A stretch of DNA of 33,406 nucleotides from Actinomycetes bacterium (GCA_021795585.1 JAJYPE010000004.1:1-33406); one strand, 5' to 3'. Counted from the first letter of the stretch, positions 1-8,697 are shown. The notes: generated by a model from the letters alone, not told the origin. Numbers and translations are program-made.

Positions 1-645
1 ACGAGGCTCAGCCGCACAGCCCGGCTGAGCTACACCGAACCCGCGCGAGGTTCCGGCTCGGCACTGCAGGCGGGACCGTCATCGCGGGCCACAACGGCTC
101 GGACAGCTCACGCGCACTCAATCGACAGTCACAGATCACTGGTGATCCCCCCCACGGCTCTTCAGGCCCTAGGTGCGCCCACGCAGGTTGACGCCATCAC
201 CGCACCCCTCCCCAACGCTGTCCAGGCGACCATCGGCAGTCAGGTGGCCTCGGCGCTTGGCGGCCACCTCTCGACGGACGGCGCAGGCGTTGGAACGACC
301 TTCGAACTTCGCGTCTTCCCCGAGGACCTTGGCCAGGTGGTCGTGCGCATCAGCGCTTCGGGTGGAGTGCTGTCGGTGCATCTCTCGGGAACCTCCGCAG
401 TACTCGGACAGTTGCTTCAGGCCTCCCACCACGAAATAGCCGCCTCACTCCAGGCCGGCGGCAGCGCCAGTGTCAACATCGAGTTCGGCCTATTCGGGGG
501 CAACGCTTACCACGGCGGCGGGCAGCGCCCTCCAAATTCCCCGGCGCCCGCGCCGTCAAACCCCGCCCAGCCGGGCTCGAAAGGGCTTGGGGCACCCACG
601 AGCGCCGGCCCGAACGAGGGGCACCGCCTCGACTTGCTGGCTTGA
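1..645 (+). CDS. fliK: Flagellar hook-length control protein FliK, C-terminal part (5' truncated by window edge)
   Basis: Frame 1 is open from base 1 to the stop at 645 (the listed ORF begins at an internal GTG at 142). FliK C-terminal-like motif FELRVFPEDLGQVVVRISASGGVLSVHLSG; lies directly upstream of flgD. Confidence 0.82.
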   Translation, partial: TRLSRTARLSYTEPARGSGSALQAGPSSRATTARTAHAHSIDSHRSLVIPPTALQALGAPTQVDAITAPLPNAVQATIGSQVASALGGHLSTDGAGVGTTFELRVFPEDLGQVVVRISASGGVLSVHLSGTSAVLGQLLQASHHEIAASLQAGGSASVNIEFGLFGGNAYHGGGQRPPNSPAPAPSNPAQPGSKGLGAPTSAGPNEGHRLDLLA

Positions 646-669
646 GTCGTAACAAGAAAGGCATCTTCC

Positions 670-1089
670 ATGACCATGGTCAACCCGATATCCAGCGGCG
701 CGGGCAACGTCCAAGCGTCGACAGCGAGCGCGAGCGGCAACGGCCTCACCTCACTAAGCTCCGGCGACTTCTTGAAACTGCTGGTCACACAGCTGACCAA
801 CCAGGATCCGAGCAATCCCCTGGACCCAACCCAGATGATCGCGCAGACTTCGACGCTGACCATGGTCGAGGACATCAACCAGATGAACCAGGCCCTAACA
901 GCCATGCAGAGCAGCCAGCAAATGTCCCAGGCCGTCTCGCTGCTCTCCAAGCAGGTCTCCTACCAGCTCTCCGGAGGGGCACCCACACAAACGGGAACCG
1001 TGTCGTCGGTCCAGATGGTTTCCGGGACTCCGATGCTTACGGTCGACGGGAACCAGGTACCGGTCAACTCGGTCACCACAGTCAGCTAG
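670..1089 (+). CDS. flgD: Flagellar hook capping/assembly protein FlgD
   Basis: SSGDFLKLLVTQLTNQDPSNPLDPTQMIAQTSTLTMVEDINQM is the FlgD N-terminal signature; flanked by fliK and flgE. Confidence 0.93.
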   Translation: MTMVNPISSGAGNVQASTASASGNGLTSLSSGDFLKLLVTQLTNQDPSNPLDPTQMIAQTSTLTMVEDINQMNQALTAMQSSQQMSQAVSLLSKQVSYQLSGGAPTQTGTVSSVQMVSGTPMLTVDGNQVPVNSVTTVS

Positions 1090-1146
1090 CACCACGCGGG
1101 TGCGCCCGCTCCCAACCATAAGACCCCAATACGAAAGGAATCCTCG

Positions 1147-2415
1147 ATGACCCGCTCCCTCTCCGCCGCCATCTCCGGAATTGACGCAAACCAGGCGATG
1201 CTCGACACAATCGGCAACAACATCGCCAACGTCAACACCGTCGGCTACCAGTCCTCCGATGTCCAGTTCGCCGATCTCCTCTACCAGCAGCAAGGTGGCG
1301 CGGGCTCCCCTGTTCCCGGAGTCACCGGGGGCACCAACCCGGTCGAGATCGGCTCGGGTGTCAGGGTGGCCTCCACGCTCACCGACTTCGCGCAAGGGAC
1401 CATCCAACAGACGGGGGTGCAGACCGACCTGGCCATCCAGGGCCAGGGCTTCCTGGTCACCAGCCAGGGGGGCAGCACCTACTACACGCGCGCCGGAAAC
1501 CTCCAGCTAGACGCGCTCGGCGAGCTCGTCACCCCCGAGGGGCAGATCGTCCAGGGGTGGGTTCCCGGAGCCAACGGCCAGATCAACACCTCCGGCCCGC
1601 TAAGCAACCTTGTAATACCCCAAGGCCAGGCAGCGAGCCCCCAGGTAACCAAGAACATCACCTTGGGCGGCAACCTGCCGACCTGGAGCGGCAGCGGAAG
1701 TGCTCCCTCCTACACCGCCACGGTGACCGCATATGACTCCCTGGGCGGCGAGGTGCCAATCACGGTGAACTTCACTGCCACCTCCACTCCTGACACATGG
1801 AGCGTCGTCGCCACCGCGCCCAACCCGGCCGGGGGCACCGATACCATCACACCCGCCGGAACAACCATCAGCTTCGACCCCACTTCGGGCCAGTTGACCT
1901 CGGCCGGCCCAATCGTGCTCTCCGGATTCAGCGGATACCCGAATCTTCCGGCGGGTTACACCATGAACCTCGATTTTCCCGCAACCGGAACGCCTCAGGC
2001 GGTGACGCAGTTCGCGGGAACCGCCTCCATCCAAGTGACCAGCCAGGATGGATTCCCCTCCGGATCGCTCAACGGTTTCACCATCGGCTCCGACGGCACC
2101 ATCACCGGCAACTACTCCAATGGCCGCTCGCAGCCCCTGGGCCAGGTCGCCATCGCCACCTTCGCGAATAACGAAGGACTTGCCAAGGCAGGAGGGCTCA
2201 GCTACCAGGCGACGGTCAACTCCGGCGCCGCACAGCTCGGCATCGCAGGGGCAGGTGGCCGCGGAACGTTGGTGGGAGGCGCCGTCGAGGGATCGAATGT
2301 CGACCTGGGCACCCAGCTCACCGACTTGATCGTTGCCCAGACCGCTTATCAGGCCAATACCAAGGTCGTTTCAACCACGGCCACCGTGCTGCAGACATTG
2401 GTGCAAACGGCGTAG
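1147..2415 (+). CDS. flgE: Flagellar hook protein FlgE
   Basis: N-terminus MTRSLSAAISGIDANQAMLDTIGNNIANVNTVGYQ and C-terminus GSNVDLGTQLTDLIVAQTAYQANTKVVSTTATVLQTLVQ are characteristic of flagellar rod/hook proteins. Confidence 0.93.
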   Translation: MTRSLSAAISGIDANQAMLDTIGNNIANVNTVGYQSSDVQFADLLYQQQGGAGSPVPGVTGGTNPVEIGSGVRVASTLTDFAQGTIQQTGVQTDLAIQGQGFLVTSQGGSTYYTRAGNLQLDALGELVTPEGQIVQGWVPGANGQINTSGPLSNLVIPQGQAASPQVTKNITLGGNLPTWSGSGSAPSYTATVTAYDSLGGEVPITVNFTATSTPDTWSVVATAPNPAGGTDTITPAGTTISFDPTSGQLTSAGPIVLSGFSGYPNLPAGYTMNLDFPATGTPQAVTQFAGTASIQVTSQDGFPSGSLNGFTIGSDGTITGNYSNGRSQPLGQVAIATFANNEGLAKAGGLSYQATVNSGAAQLGIAGAGGRGTLVGGAVEGSNVDLGTQLTDLIVAQTAYQANTKVVSTTATVLQTLVQTA

Positions 2416-2487
2416 CGCAACGCCGATCGCGCTAAGGGAATCGCGATTCCTGCCGATAAGTAGGGCGTTCAAGGGAGCAGGAGGCTC

Positions 2488-2733
2488 ATGATCAGGGTAA
2501 CGCGCCTTCAGGGCGCCACCATGGCCATCAACGCCGAGCTGATCGAGAGGATCGAGGCCACGCCCGACACGGTGGTCACACTGGTGGGTGGCGCCCATTA
2601 CGTCGTGGCCGAGCCGGTGGACGAACTGCTCGTGCGGATCATCGAGTATCGCGCTTCGATCATTCGAAGAGTGTCCGAGCCTGCGGAGAGCAGACCCAAT
2701 GGAGGCCTGCACCTATTGGACGATGGCGGCTGA
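2488..2733 (+). CDS. flbD: FlbD family flagellar protein
   Basis: MIRVTRLQGATMAINAELIERIEATPDTVVTLVGGAHYVVAEPVDELLVRII matches the FlbD pattern; placed between flgE and motA. Confidence 0.85.
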   Translation: MIRVTRLQGATMAINAELIERIEATPDTVVTLVGGAHYVVAEPVDELLVRIIEYRASIIRRVSEPAESRPNGGLHLLDDGG

Positions 2734-2769
2734 GCAACGCGCTTAAAGGACTAGGGAAGGCGCAAGGAA

Positions 2770-3561
2770 ATGGATTTCGCAACGCCGATTGGCATTGTTG
2801 CCGCGCTGATTGCAATTTTGGTATCGATGGTCTTGGACGGGGGCAGCCCCGCCTCGCTCATCGCGCCACCGGCCATAATCCTGGTATTAGGAGGGACCAT
2901 AGGGGTTTCACTGGCCGGCGTGCGCCTCCGCGACCTATCCAATGTCGCCGGGGCACTCAAGTCCGCGCTGTTTGCGAAAGTTTCCGCGCCTGATCAGAGC
3001 ATCATCGACATGGTCCGTTTCGCGGACATCGCCCGGAAGGAGGGCGTACTGGCCCTCGAGAATGCTGTGCGGGGCGTCGACGACCCCTTCCTCAAAAAAG
3101 CGGTGCAGCTGGCGGTGGACGGAGTCGAGAGCGATCGAATACGGGATCTCCTCGAAGCAGAGATCGAGGCCATGGAGGCCAGGCACAAGGCAAGCGCCAA
3201 ATTCTTCAAGTCGATGGGGGGATACGCGCCGACCATCGGCATTCTCGGCACCGTGATCGGCCTGATTCACGTGCTGGCAAACCTCTCCTCCCCCAATACC
3301 CTCGGCCCCGCCATCTCCAGCGCCTTTTCGGCCACCCTTTGGGGCGTCATGAGCGCGAACGTCTTCTGGCTGCCTATCGAGACGAAACTCACGCGCATCT
3401 CCGAACTCGAGGTCCAGACCCGCTCGATCATCGTCAGCGGTGTTCTGGCTATCCAGTCCGGATCAAGCCCACGCGCCTTGGAGGAGCAGCTTCTCTCCTA
3501 CCTCGCACCCAAGGACCGCGCCTCCAGCCAGGCGCTCAAGACCAAGAGGCAGGCCGCATGA
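2770..3561 (+). CDS. motA: Flagellar motor stator protein MotA
   Basis: MDFATPIGIVAALIAILVSMVLDGGSPASLI start; KFFKSMGGYAPTIGILGTVIGLIHVLANL MotA/TolQ/ExbB signature. Confidence 0.93.
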   Translation: MDFATPIGIVAALIAILVSMVLDGGSPASLIAPPAIILVLGGTIGVSLAGVRLRDLSNVAGALKSALFAKVSAPDQSIIDMVRFADIARKEGVLALENAVRGVDDPFLKKAVQLAVDGVESDRIRDLLEAEIEAMEARHKASAKFFKSMGGYAPTIGILGTVIGLIHVLANLSSPNTLGPAISSAFSATLWGVMSANVFWLPIETKLTRISELEVQTRSIIVSGVLAIQSGSSPRALEEQLLSYLAPKDRASSQALKTKRQAA

Positions 3562-4340
3562 GCAGCGCCAGGCTGCGCAAGCACCATGAGGAGGCCGAAA
3601 ACTCCGAGCGCTGGCTGCTCACCTACTCTGACATGATCACGCTGCTGCTCGCACTCTTCGTGGTTCTGTTCTCGATGAGCAGCATCAGCTTGAAGAAGTA
3701 CCTGGAGTTCAAGACCGGGATCGTGCGAAGTTTCGCCTCCGACAGCCAGCATTCGATTCTGCCCAGGTCAAACGGACTGCTTTCCCAAGTCTCCCTGTTC
3801 TCCAGGCCCACCATGATGCTTGGGCCCTCATTGGCGGCACTTTCACGCACCGCGTCCTCCCCCGGCGCTGCCAGATCCAGCGCTGCCCTGGCTCACAAGA
3901 TCCAGGCTGCGCTCGCTTCGCACGGCGTCGCCGACAGTGCCCAGGTATTCGTGACGACCCGCGGCGTAGTGGTGCGCATCCTCTCCGACCACATCTTCTT
4001 CGCCACCGACTCCGCATCCCTGCAGCCCTCCGGCGACACGGTGGTCGATGCGGTCGCGTCTGTTATCGCGCCACTTCCCAATGACATCTCGATCGAGGGC
4101 TATACCGACAACCAGCCGATCGTGGGAGGCCCCTATTCCTCCAACTTCGAGCTTTCCGCAATGCGGGCGGTTGATGTGCTCCTGCGCCTGGAGAAGGTCG
4201 ACGGCATCAGCGCCAACCGCCTGTCCGCCACCGGCTACGGGGAGACCCACCCTGCGGTACCAAACACCAGCCCGGTCAACATGGCCGAGAATCGCCGGGT
4301 GGACATCGTCATTCTCAGCGCACAGCCGCCAGGCCAGTAG
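3558..4340 (+). CDS. motB: Flagellar motor stator protein MotB
   Basis: Start re-assigned from the listed 3339 to ATG 3558, which overlaps the motA stop (ATGA). WLLTYSDMITLLLALFVVLFSMSSI transmembrane helix with conserved Asp; C-terminal OmpA-like domain IEGYTDNQPI...NRRVDIVIL. Confidence 0.93.
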   Translation: MSSARLRKHHEEAENSERWLLTYSDMITLLLALFVVLFSMSSISLKKYLEFKTGIVRSFASDSQHSILPRSNGLLSQVSLFSRPTMMLGPSLAALSRTASSPGAARSSAALAHKIQAALASHGVADSAQVFVTTRGVVVRILSDHIFFATDSASLQPSGDTVVDAVASVIAPLPNDISIEGYTDNQPIVGGPYSSNFELSAMRAVDVLLRLEKVDGISANRLSATGYGETHPAVPNTSPVNMAENRRVDIVILSAQPPGQ

Positions 4341-4363
4341 CCGGGCACGACCAGGAGGTACTC

Positions 4364-4828
4364 ATGGCCAAGGACAGGGCCGACTCAGAAGCCAAGAAAA
4401 AGAAGGGCAAGCGCGGCAAGATCCTCATGCTCGCTGTGCCGGGGCTCCTCTTGGTCGGGCTAGGTACTTATTTCGGACTAGGAATGCTGAACTCGAAGCC
4501 GGCCAAAGCGGCGGTTCAGCCCCCGGTCAGCTACGGCATCGGGCCGATAACAACCAACCTCGAAGACGGACACATCATCCAAGACCAGATGACCATGGTC
4601 GTGACCGGCGGAGTGACGGCAGGCGAGCTGAAGAGCGATCAGCCCCAAATAACGAACCTGGTGATCGAGACGTTATCGGGATGGTCTTACAATGCCCTTC
4701 TTTCTCCGGGGGGCAAGGCGCAGCTGAGAAGCGAAATCGAGACCAGGCTCGACGGATTGCTAAGAGCCATCCCCGGCTCGAAGGCAAAGGTGAGTGAGCT
4801 CTACTTCACCAACTTCATTATGCAGTAG
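4364..4828 (+). CDS. fliL: Flagellar basal body-associated protein FliL
   Basis: Single N-terminal TM; C-terminal ISELYFTNFIMQ-like ending (VSELYFTNFIMQ); follows motAB. Confidence 0.88.
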   Translation: MAKDRADSEAKKKKGKRGKILMLAVPGLLLVGLGTYFGLGMLNSKPAKAAVQPPVSYGIGPITTNLEDGHIIQDQMTMVVTGGVTAGELKSDQPQITNLVIETLSGWSYNALLSPGGKAQLRSEIETRLDGLLRAIPGSKAKVSELYFTNFIMQ

Positions 4829-6308
4829 CCGCCTGCGCGCGCCCCGTGCCGTGCCGGATACGGGTCGCGGAGAAGACCGCCGAAAGGACCATCAGCCCGG
4901 CTGAGGTGTAAAAGGCCATGTGCAGGCCATCGGTGAAGGCCGACGCCAACGGTCCAGTCAGCTTGGCTGAGCCGACGAAAATCGCGAACGCGAGCCCCCT
5001 GCTGATGCTGTGGGACGCGACCAGGATCGCAACCGCAAAGGAGAAGACCATGCCCACATTTGCGAATGTCCTGAGCATCCCCGAAGCCACGCCGAAGATC
5101 GGTGCGGGAACAGCCTTCATTACAGCGGAATTGTTCGCCGGGAAGAAGGCCGAGGCGCCTGCCCCATTGATCACGCTGGCCACGACGACGAGGGTCAAGC
5201 TGGTGTTCACTTCCAAGTGGCCATAGATGAGAAGCGCCACCACCTGAACGCCAAGGCCAATGGTTGCCGGCACCACCGGCGCGGTGCGGTCCGCCAAGCG
5301 GCCGGCAAAGGGGCCGATGGCACCGCCGAGAATGTAGCCCGGGACCAGGAGAAGCGAAGCGTGAAGGGGCGAAAGTCCGCGAGGGCCCTGCAAGTACATG
5401 ATCACCAGGAAGAGAACGGCGTAATTGGCGAGGCCCTGGAACAGCGAGGCGAGCAGAGTCGGCGTGACGGTGGGTATGGAGAAGATGGAAAGGTCGAGCA
5501 TCGGCTCGGAACGGCGGCGCTCGTACAGGATGAATAGGGCAACCAGGACCAGGCCGCCAAGGAAAAGGCCGCCAATGGTGGCGTCCAGATTCTCCGAAGT
5601 GAGCCTGGTCGCACTCCACAGCACGCCAAAAAGGCCCGCTCCGAGCAGCAGCATACCCACGATGTCCAGCCGGCGGCTGCGTCGCTCCGTGACGTCTCGA
5701 AGTACCTTCACCGCCAGGGCGACCGCGGCAAGCCCGATGGGGACGTTGATCCAGAAGATCCATCGCCAGGACATGTAGGTGACGATGGCACCTCCGAGAA
5801 CGATCCCCAGCACGGCGCCCGCACTCCAGCCGACCGAGTTGAACCCGTACGCGCGGCCGCGCTGTCCCGGCGGAAAGAGGTCGGCGATGACCGCGCCACT
5901 ATTGGAAGTAACCAAGGCTCCGCCAAAACCCTGGAGGATTCGGAAGCCGATAATCGAGGCCTCGTTCCAGGAGAGTGCGCAGGCAGCCGATCCGACGATG
6001 AAAACGAGGAAGCCCGCTTCGTACATCTTCACCCGGCCGTACATGTCGCCCAGCCTGCCGACCTGGGTAGCCAGCAGCGTTATGACGAGGAGATACCCAA
6101 TGACCACCCACACCACCGAGGAAAGCGAGATGTGCAGGCTGTGCTGGATCTCGGGAAGTGCCAGGACAACTATCGTCGTGTCGACCGCGGTGATCAGCAC
6201 CCCCGTCATAACCACGGCCATTGCCAGCACAAGGTGCGGTTGGCTCGCGCTTGTGTCGACGTCGGACGCCTTTTCGCGCTTCCCAATCTCCATGAACGCT
6301 CGATTCAC
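4818..6308 (-). CDS. MFS transporter, DHA2/EmrB-QacA type (14 TM) drug exporter
   Basis: TTIVVLALPEIQHSLH, GRLGDMYGRVKMY, WRWIFWINVPIGL and repeated TM segments typical of the DHA2 family. Start may be the ATG at 6293 rather than the GTG at 6308. Confidence 0.9.
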   Translation of the reverse strand: MNRAFMEIGKREKASDVDTSASQPHLVLAMAVVMTGVLITAVDTTIVVLALPEIQHSLHISLSSVVWVVIGYLLVITLLATQVGRLGDMYGRVKMYEAGFLVFIVGSAACALSWNEASIIGFRILQGFGGALVTSNSGAVIADLFPPGQRGRAYGFNSVGWSAGAVLGIVLGGAIVTYMSWRWIFWINVPIGLAAVALAVKVLRDVTERRSRRLDIVGMLLLGAGLFGVLWSATRLTSENLDATIGGLFLGGLVLVALFILYERRRSEPMLDLSIFSIPTVTPTLLASLFQGLANYAVLFLVIMYLQGPRGLSPLHASLLLVPGYILGGAIGPFAGRLADRTAPVVPATIGLGVQVVALLIYGHLEVNTSLTLVVVASVINGAGASAFFPANNSAVMKAVPAPIFGVASGMLRTFANVGMVFSFAVAILVASHSISRGLAFAIFVGSAKLTGPLASAFTDGLHMAFYTSAGLMVLSAVFSATRIRHGTGRAQAATA

Positions 6309-6565
6309 TCTTGCCGACGCGTCTCAGCCCGCGGAGGAGCGCGCCCGAGTCCAATGTTATCCTCGGCGGCAAGCCTGCAAGAGAGTGGCCAATATACATA
6401 AGTTGAATGCAATTGCCGCACTCGTGCCGTGCATCGGACTTCGCCTCAGGGCACTCCCCCTGGCTGCCTGTCTAGGGGTCCATAATGCCTCGCAATCGGC
6501 GCCTCCGTGGAACCAAAACAATTATTACCGCTCTCAAGTGGTTTTATTTCAGCAATATCATCCCA

Positions 6566-6582
6566 ATACGAAAGATTCGTAT
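6566..6582. promoter_or_regulatory. Palindromic candidate operator upstream of the MFS gene
   Basis: ATACGAA-AGA-TTCGTAT, perfect 7-bp arms with 3-nt spacer, inside an AT-rich island about 260 bp upstream of the MFS start. Confidence 0.4.
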
Positions 6583-6840
6583 CCGAATTACTTCTCTTGT
6601 ATGACCACGGGATTTGGAATCTTTGATATATTTTTAGATTCTAAATATCGTTATAGAACCGACCGATAGGTACTCGATTGCATGCAGAATGCGCAAGGAC
6701 AAGTGAGGAGGGGTCGCGGGAGCGACCGCTAGACCAGGAAGGAACAGGCTCGTGCGGCTACCCGCTTGGACGACGGCGCGACCGGACAGGGAGGTCCGAC
6801 CAGCGCCGCATGGTGATCGACCGCAGATGCGCCGGCGCGA

Positions 6841-7299
6841 CTACACGTCACCCTGGGCGCCGAAGTTCCCGATCAGGTCAGCGAGCGTCAGGGATTCGAG
6901 AGAAGCCCGCAGGGCCCCCGCTCCCCTCTCCCACGGAAGATGCAGGGCGCAGACGCCGCTCGGCGGGCACTCGACTCCACGCAAGGTGCAGTACCCGATC
7001 TCGAGCCTGCCCTCCACAGCGTCCAAAACCGCCATCACCGAAATTGCTTCGGGATCCTCAGCCATGCGGTACCCACCTGCCGGGCCGCTCTTGGAGGTGA
7101 TGAAACGCGCCCTCTCCAGAACCCGCGTTAGTTGGCGGACAGCGACCACGTCCAAGCCGGCAGCGGTGGCAATATCCTGGGCGTGCGTCATTCGGCCCCT
7201 GGTGGCCGCCAGGGCTACCAATATGCGAAAGCTACCCTCGAGACGACGCGTGGCGACGAGCTGCAACGAATCCTCCGCGTTTCCCTCGAGCCGACCCAT
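6841..7299 (-). CDS. Rrf2 family transcriptional regulator with putative Fe-S cluster ligands
   Basis: Start trimmed from 7356 to ATG 7299. HTH and wing pattern ATAAGLDVVAVRQLTRVLERARFITSKSGPAGGYRMAEDPEAISVMAVLDAVEG; Cys motif YCTLRGVECPPSGVCALH. Confidence 0.87.
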   Translation of the reverse strand: MGRLEGNAEDSLQLVATRRLEGSFRILVALAATRGRMTHAQDIATAAGLDVVAVRQLTRVLERARFITSKSGPAGGYRMAEDPEAISVMAVLDAVEGRLEIGYCTLRGVECPPSGVCALHLPWERGAGALRASLESLTLADLIGNFGAQGDV

Positions 7300-7464
7300 T
7301 GCGCCCCCCGGTCGTGAGCTGCGGTTCGGATACGAGCCCCAAACGAATGCCTCCACTCGCCCGACCGGGGGCGAATTGGGCGGAGGTAGCGGGCAAAATT
7401 CTAACGTATCTTCGAAATATTCTTATCCTCTTAACGGTCATTTTGTCATGGCGAGCACAACATT

Positions 7465-8556
7465 ATGAAGCTCATTTCACGCATTGACGCGAGCCTCTTG
7501 GACTCCGGTAAGTGGAGCTGGGCGGCGAGGCGCTTGGCCGGCAGCGACACGATGCTACCCTCGCTGGCGATCCTGCTCGGGCGTATGGCAGCTTTCATGC
7601 TCATCGCGGCGACAGTTTCGCCATCCCAGGTGATCGCCGCGCGAATAGGTGCACCGTTCCTGGCTGCGTTGGCCCTTGTTCTCCTTGCTCAGCTACCCCT
7701 GATAAAGTCGGTTCGGCACCACATGGGACGCAAGTGGCTCGCTCTCTCCCTCTTGATCGACCTGCCAGTGCTCTACGCAGCCTTGTCCGTAACCGGGGGT
7801 CTTGACTCCCCGATCCTGGCGATCTCGGTCTGCTGGGTGGTCTTCGGGGTCCTCGCCTTCCCGGTGTGGATCGCCACGCCCTACGCGCTTGGCGTGCTGC
7901 TTCTTACAGCTGCTCACGACTCCGATAACAAGGCCCAGCGCTACTACTCACCCCTGTTCGACAACCTCACCCATGCCACCGCGCACATGGTGGTGGTGGT
8001 CGCCACGGGTATGATCATCCTCTTCTCCTTGCTCGTAGCCGGCTACCGCGCCCTCAACTACCAAGTGGACTTGGAGGGAATATCGCGAATCGACGCCCTC
8101 ACCCAGCTTCCCAATCGCCGTGCCTTCGAAGAGCGCTTTACCGAGATGATCAGCCTCGCCGAGGCCTGCGGGGAGGAGTTCTGGGTGGCCATCGTCGACG
8201 TCGACAATCTCAAGCACATCAATAGCGCGCTCGGACGCGAGACCGGGGACATATGCCTGGTTGCCGTGGCGTCGGCGCTCTCGGAGGCAACGAGCGGCCG
8301 CGGCAACGCCTTCCGCATCGGCGGCGACGAATTTGCAATACTCTTCCCCATTGCATGGTCGGCGCAGATTCTGCGCGCGTTGGGCTCCTTCAGCGACCAC
8401 TACCTGCGCTGGCGCAGCGTCTCCAGCGCGGTCACGGTCTCGGTCGGAGCAGCGCGAGGTAAGGGGCGTTCCACCCTGCGCGCCGCGGACGAGGCTCTTC
8501 ACATGGCCAAAGCGTCCGGCCGCAATCGAATGAGTGTCAAGGAGTCGGGTTCGTGA
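7465..8556 (+). CDS. Membrane-anchored GGDEF domain protein (putative diguanylate cyclase)
   Basis: N-terminal half has multiple hydrophobic segments; RIDALTQLPNRRAFEERF and FRIGGDEFAILFP are GGDEF-domain signatures. Confidence 0.9.
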   Translation: MKLISRIDASLLDSGKWSWAARRLAGSDTMLPSLAILLGRMAAFMLIAATVSPSQVIAARIGAPFLAALALVLLAQLPLIKSVRHHMGRKWLALSLLIDLPVLYAALSVTGGLDSPILAISVCWVVFGVLAFPVWIATPYALGVLLLTAAHDSDNKAQRYYSPLFDNLTHATAHMVVVVATGMIILFSLLVAGYRALNYQVDLEGISRIDALTQLPNRRAFEERFTEMISLAEACGEEFWVAIVDVDNLKHINSALGRETGDICLVAVASALSEATSGRGNAFRIGGDEFAILFPIAWSAQILRALGSFSDHYLRWRSVSSAVTVSVGAARGKGRSTLRAADEALHMAKASGRNRMSVKESGS

Positions 8557-8607
8557 AGCACTTCGGTTGCAAGGAGTCGGGTTCGTGAAGCACTTCGGTT
8601 GCAAGGA
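8538..8607. repeat. Tandem direct repeat, 32-bp unit, about 2.2 copies
   Basis: CAAGGAGTCGGGTTCGTGAAGCACTTCGGTTG at 8538-8569 and again at 8570-8601, followed by a third partial CAAGGA (8602-8607). The GGDEF stop codon lies inside copy 1. Confidence 0.95.
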
Positions 8608-8697
8608 CCCGAGGCCGGCCAAGCTGCGGCGGGCCGCTGTCACCCGAGGCACTTAAAGGCACCAGTGAGGACCCGGACCCCTACCGGGACGGAGTCC

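Noticed and set aside
1125-1137. CCCAATACGAAAG shared with 6562-6574
   Set aside because: 13-nt identity, but the first copy is just upstream of the flgE start and includes its ribosome-binding region; most likely coincidence.
4801-5763. 320-aa - strand ORF in another frame of the MFS gene
   Set aside because: Overlaps the MFS coding frame, low-complexity Pro/Arg/Gly-rich sequence, no recognised domain.
5779-6669. 296-aa + strand ORF covering the MFS 5' end and AT-rich island
   Set aside because: First half is antisense to MFS and the tail through the AT-rich island has no coding character.
6752-7468. 238-aa + strand ORF over the Rrf2 gene
   Set aside because: Antisense to Rrf2, whose motifs are clear; no plausible domain in the + frame.
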